From contig WJKD01000075.1 in the NCBI GenBank assembly GCA_014729315.1, positions 1 to 8,368 of the forward strand: a stretch of DNA of 8,368 nt, read 5' to 3'. Shown piece after piece: positions 5,653 through 8,368 of this stretch (positions within the stretch are counted from its first letter, which is position 1; the number at the start of each line of letters is the position of its first letter). Below the pieces are notes generated by a model that was given only the letters and a program-made list of their open reading frames with translations, searched no databases and was not told the DNA's origin. A program made the translations under genes and the position numbers. This DNA comes from Promethearchaeota archaeon. Its GTDB lineage: Archaea; Asgardarchaeota; Lokiarchaeia; Sigynarchaeales; SOKP01.

Positions 5653-7854
5653 TTAATTGGTTGAATGAATTTTCTTCCATTTTTTATCATGGCGATACAC
5701 AAGGTCTTTGAAAATTTTATCAAGATCGGTTTTTGCCTGGTCATTTTCACTGACGCGAATTATTTGTTCCTTGATTTCTTCATCCTCATCCCAATCGTCC
5801 AAAATCAATTCCTGAAGCCTATAATCAATCTCAATTTTTTTTGACCGCCTGTACAAATTATCAAGATATTGGTTTATTTTATCTTTCAGATAGTCCTTCC
5901 AATTCTCGATGTTATCGTATTCGATTTTCATGACGTGATGATAAATGGCCTCTAAAATATATACGCGACGCCAGCTTGTTTCTATATTATCGGCAGCTTC
6001 CTGTCCTGTTCCCAAACCATTTAGATTTTTAATCCGATCTTCGTACATTATGCAGGCAATATCATTTAATTGTTGATAAAGCTCAGGAGCCTCAAACTTC
6101 ATCCACGATTGGAGAATTCGGCGCACGGCGAAATCGAATCTAAAGGTAAATTTCATTTCATCCTGATTAAACAATGCGGTTTTCATAAGTTGGGCGATTA
6201 ACCTGCTCTGATCGGCGAAACGGTCGGTAGAGTCGCCATCTAACAGTATAATTTTGTGGTAGGCAAGTACAGATAAAACATCCTCATTAAAACGTCGAAA
6301 CGGACTTAAACACCAGAGCAAATATTGAATTGACTCATGATAGCTATTCAATGTTTCCTGAAGAATAACTCCAATAACGTTTTGTTTGAATAAAAGTTCT
6401 TTATTCGGCTTAGTATGGATTTTTTTTGCAATCGTTAAACATAATCGATTTATAATTCTGGGATGTCCTTGTGAAAGCGTGTACACTACATTAGTTAGTT
6501 CTTCTACTGTTTGTGGTGTAAGCAACTTTTTTTTAATTAATACCGGATGTAATCGTTCGATTGCTTGTGTCAGCAAATTACGGACCGCTCTGTCATCTAA
6601 TTTAGAAATTGTAATATAAATCGGAGTCTCAAAACACCAATTTCGTCTAATAATTTGGTGCCTCGCAGAAAAAATCATTCGAAAAGTTGGTTGTGGCGTA
6701 ACAAGATTATTAAAAGCCGCTATCATTTTCTCAAGGTATCCGCCTGCTCCAACCAATTTTTTAATACAATTTTCACTTATATTGTCGAGTCCATCGAATA
6801 TAAAATAAATTATAGGTTCTATATGGTCTCCATTTTTACTTGTACGATTAAATCTTTCGTAAATTCGGAACAATGCGTCTGTAACCGTGATTCTATCCAA
6901 TTCTGGCAACTCATTAGACGCATAAAGATTTTTTAATTTCTCGCTAAGTTGTTTGATGATTTTTTTGTTAAGCAATTCGAGCGTTTCGTCGTTATTTAGT
7001 TCTCGATTTTCGTCTTCGGAAAAATCCAAGTATATATAGCAACATGCATAATCATCTCGTGAACCGGAATTGTTATTTTTATTTTCAGCTAAATATCTCA
7101 ATACATAGCTTTTGCCAAAACCACTCGGACCATGAACCTGTATAATAGTTTTCTTTGCATTGCGAATAACCGATATTTCCTGATCCCTATTAACGAATTC
7201 GAGAGGATCAAGAAAATCCGGGCTGTCATCACTTTTAATAGATTTAATTTCGTCTTTAAAAACATTTCCAGCTAACTTAAAAAATTGAATCCGCTTTTTA
7301 TAGTATGTTAAAAAATTTTTATCGCTTAATTTTTCTATTGTTGAGCTATCTGTTAAAAACCGATTGTATCGATCAAGAATCCGGTGGAAAAAGTTAATTC
7401 TTTCATCTTTATTTTTTATATGAGGTAATTGAACTTTTACTTTTGGTATCTTCATTAATTCAAACGTTTTCCCTAGTTCAGAAAATGCCTGATCAAAGTC
7501 ATCGGAGAAATCGACATAAGTTGTGTCAGAAATGGCAGGAGGAATTATTGTTTTATCTAACAAAATCGGTACAATTGTGACCTTGCCTTGTTGTAGCTGT
7601 CTGATCAGTGCAACGCTTAATTCTTTCTTTACCCAATTGGAATTTGTTGAATGTTGCGAAAGCACAATTAAAAAGAAATCACATTTTTCTATCTTCTTAA
7701 ATATGTCAAAAAGTGAATCGCCGGGTGCAAGAAATTTTTTATCGAAATGTGTTGTTATGCCGGGGATATTTTTAAGGGAATCGATTAGTTTTAATACAAA
7801 TTCTGAATCCTCATGAGCGTAGCTAATGAAAACCCTTCTGTTCTGATTTGCCAT
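5653..7854 (-). CDS. TIR-domain STAND NTPase, 733 aa (probable NAD-cleaving effector)
   Basis: Residues about 6-135 form a TIR domain. It begins RRVFISYAHED, has a BB-loop-like LAPGDSLFD (42-50), and the strand CDFFLIVLSQ (58-67) leads into NSNWVKKELS (71-80). W74 and E78 match the WxxxE pattern in which Glu is the catalytic residue of TIR NADases. A helical linker (about 140-215) leads to a STAND NTPase: VNRD (221-224), Walker A GPSGFGKS (242-249), Walker B IIYFIFD with D354 and D357, a sensor-like Arg in FSARH (R398), and GHP (463-465). The rest is winged-helix and helical, with EAIYHHV (635-641) typical of the end of this region in bacterial NB-ARC-like proteins. No sensor repeats follow, which is unusual for a STAND protein and implies that recognition is done by the adjacent STAND-TPR protein. 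It is first in the cluster. AAAAGGA lies 8 nt before the ATG. The expected action is NAD depletion or production of a nucleotide signal on activation; the activity is inferred from the motif. Confidence 0.9.
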   Translation of the reverse strand: MANQNRRVFISYAHEDSEFVLKLIDSLKNIPGITTHFDKKFLAPGDSLFDIFKKIEKCDFFLIVLSQHSTNSNWVKKELSVALIRQLQQGKVTIVPILLDKTIIPPAISDTTYVDFSDDFDQAFSELGKTFELMKIPKVKVQLPHIKNKDERINFFHRILDRYNRFLTDSSTIEKLSDKNFLTYYKKRIQFFKLAGNVFKDEIKSIKSDDSPDFLDPLEFVNRDQEISVIRNAKKTIIQVHGPSGFGKSYVLRYLAENKNNNSGSRDDYACCYIYLDFSEDENRELNNDETLELLNKKIIKQLSEKLKNLYASNELPELDRITVTDALFRIYERFNRTSKNGDHIEPIIYFIFDGLDNISENCIKKLVGAGGYLEKMIAAFNNLVTPQPTFRMIFSARHQIIRRNWCFETPIYITISKLDDRAVRNLLTQAIERLHPVLIKKKLLTPQTVEELTNVVYTLSQGHPRIINRLCLTIAKKIHTKPNKELLFKQNVIGVILQETLNSYHESIQYLLWCLSPFRRFNEDVLSVLAYHKIILLDGDSTDRFADQSRLIAQLMKTALFNQDEMKFTFRFDFAVRRILQSWMKFEAPELYQQLNDIACIMYEDRIKNLNGLGTGQEAADNIETSWRRVYILEAIYHHVMKIEYDNIENWKDYLKDKINQYLDNLYRRSKKIEIDYRLQELILDDWDEDEEIKEQIIRVSENDQAKTDLDKIFKDLVYRHDKKWKKIHSTN

Positions 7855-7862
7855 ACCAAAGA

Positions 7863-7869
7863 TCCTTTT
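7863..7869 (-). promoter_or_regulatory. Ribosome-binding site of the TIR-STAND gene
   Basis: AAAAGGA on the minus strand ends 8 nt before the ATG at 7854. It fits the strong ribosome-binding sites of the rest of the cluster and supports this start; the TIR domain begins only about six residues later. Confidence 0.6.
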
Positions 7870-7874
7870 GCATG

Positions 7875-7957
7875 GATTGAAATTTAGAGCAATGATGATT
7901 TAATTTTACAAGAACAGGATAGAATAAAGCATTATTGGGTTGAAATTAAAAGCAAAG
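7875..7957. repeat. Imperfect 20-bp direct repeat, copies 63 bp apart, in the cluster leader
   Basis: Copies at 7875-7894 and 7938-7957 share 16 of 20 positions, with the common core TTGAAATT followed by AGCAA or a close variant. The 63-bp offset equals about six helical turns, so bound proteins would face the same side. The copies lie between the candidate promoter and the TIR-STAND start. In AT-rich DNA a match of this quality may be chance. Confidence 0.3.
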
Positions 7958-8090
7958 TTAAAAATATAACGAAATTAAATAAATAAATAGAAAAATGCAA
8001 GAAAAATTTTTTACTAGAAGTAGTTCCGTTTTGAGAAAGTCGTTATACAAGCAAGAAAGAAGCATGAGAGACAGTCATTTCAGGATTGTT

Positions 8091-8115
8091 AATATTCATT
8101 AATTTAATAAATATT
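8091..8115. repeat. 25-bp near-palindrome, candidate operator over the cluster -10 region
   Basis: The left arm AATATTCATTAA (8091-8102) and the right arm TTAATAAATATT (8104-8115) pair at 11 of 12 positions around one central base (8103). The only mismatch is C8097 against A8109. The element covers the proposed -10 (8101-8106) and start site of the minus-strand promoter, a good place for a repressor. It is made almost wholly of A and T, so part of the symmetry may be compositional. No regulator gene is present in the window. Confidence 0.4.
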
Positions 8116-8129
8116 TTTGTAATTGTCAA
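8101..8129 (-). promoter_or_regulatory. Candidate sigma70-type promoter for the four-gene cluster
   Basis: On the minus strand, a perfect TTGACA (8124-8129) is followed after 17 nt by TAAATT (8101-8106, four of six consensus positions). Transcription would begin near 8094 and leave an untranslated leader of about 240 nt. No better pair was seen closer to the gene, although the DNA there is AT-rich and weak alternatives exist. Confidence 0.4.
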
Positions 8130-8152
8130 TAGAAAAACAATAAATTTATAAA
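8123..8152 (+). promoter_or_regulatory. Candidate sigma70-type promoter for the plus-strand gene at 8288
   Basis: TTGTCA (8123-8128, five of six) and TATAAA (8147-8152, five of six) are separated by 18 nt. The predicted start near 8159 leaves a leader of about 130 nt. Its -35 overlaps the -35 of the minus-strand promoter, so the two could compete for polymerase. Confidence 0.4.
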
Positions 8153-8287
8153 TCCTTCTATGAATTCGCAATTAATGACAGTGAGCGAAAGCAGAAATCC
8201 CATATCTTTACGTAATTTTAAACTTTCCGTAACATGCCGATAATCATATTAGATTATTTTCCGTTTATTTTAACTTTAGTCAGGGAT

Positions 8288-8368
8288 ATGAAAGCACAAT
8301 ATATTCAAAAAAGACTTCAGCAGCTTTTTATGCTGTCGCCGGCGGTTCATTTGAAGGATCATCCCAAA
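8288..8368 (+). CDS. 5' end of an unidentified plus-strand gene, truncated by the window
   Basis: An ATG at 8288 opens a frame that runs 27 codons to the window edge without a stop, beginning MKAQYIQKRLQQLF and continuing MLSPAVHLKDHPK. AGGG at 8282-8285 is only 2 nt before the ATG, closer than usual; the frame is also open some way upstream, so the true start may differ. The N terminus is basic and amphipathic with no signal peptide. No family is recognisable from this length. It diverges from the four-gene cluster. Confidence 0.45.
   Translation, partial: MKAQYIQKRLQQLFMLSPAVHLKDHPK

Larger units (their letters stand above)
7855..8287. other. Non-coding AT-rich region between the cluster and a divergent plus-strand gene
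   Basis: About 430 bases without a convincing gene; frames are short and lack ribosome-binding sites. The right part (8091-8152) holds the candidate divergent promoters and a near-palindrome listed separately. The left part would be a leader of about 240 nt for the cluster and holds an imperfect direct repeat. No tRNA, structured RNA, CRISPR repeat or insertion-sequence end was recognised. Confidence 0.7.

Noticed and set aside
7995..8027. Run of A and T with ACTA-GAAG-TAGT hairpin as a terminator or operator
   Set aside because: The stem is only 4 bp and the adjoining A/T tract is ordinary for this AT-rich spacer.
8160..8243. Plus-strand 27-codon ORF (MNSQLMTVSE...) in the intergenic region
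   Set aside because: No ribosome-binding site precedes it and it would begin at the predicted transcription start; it is most likely chance.
1..8368. Signs of a mobile element, CRISPR array, tRNA or attachment site framing the cluster
   Set aside because: No transposase, integrase, repeat-spacer pattern, cloverleaf or matching terminal repeats were found by reading both edges; horizontal transfer remains possible but is not shown here.

Overview
The window is AT-rich bacterial DNA dominated by one tightly packed four-gene cluster on the minus strand. It is flanked by short plus-strand genes. Ribosome-binding sites are clear and well placed (GAGG, GGAG and AAGGA types). Together with the base composition, this argues against an actinobacterium and against a lineage that has lost Shine-Dalgarno use, but the flanks carry no marker that fixes the taxon. 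A Gram-negative or candidate-phylum environmental bacterium is a guess.

Layout, left to right. Bases 1-150 hold a possible 20-codon gene tail and a short leader. Bases 151-291 (+) encode a 46-residue single-span membrane peptide that ends three bases from the last gene of the cluster, tail to tail. Bases 295-7854 (-) are the cluster, read right to left: a TIR-STAND NTPase (5653-7854); a STAND-TPR protein (best start at 5619, ending at 1831); a 63-residue peptide (1626-1817) ending Phe-His-Cys-Glu-Val; and a radical SAM/SPASM enzyme with a PqqD-like C-terminal domain (295-1638). Intervals are 33 nt, 13 nt and a 13-nt overlap, so the genes are very probably one transcript. Bases 7855-8287 are non-coding and AT-rich, with candidate divergent promoters sharing a -35 region and a 25-bp near-palindrome over the -10 of the cluster promoter. 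A truncated plus-strand gene begins at 8288.

Interpretation. The gene content (TIR protein, NB-ARC/STAND-TPR protein, short peptide, radical SAM/SPASM maturase) parallels the actinobacterial FxSxx-COOH system (FxsC, FxsT, FxsA and FxsB). In that system FxsB forms a three-residue cyclophane near the peptide C terminus. Here the peptide ends F-x-C-x-x instead of F-x-S-x-x, the TIR protein carries its own STAND NTPase, and the maturase has a C-terminal PqqD-like domain. The working model is a TIR effector and a TPR sensor, both STAND switches, coupled to a ribosomally made and radical-SAM-modified peptide. The peptide could act as signal, ligand or brake. Domain calls are well supported by visible motifs. 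The FxSxx-COOH relationship and the immune or programmed-death role are inference.
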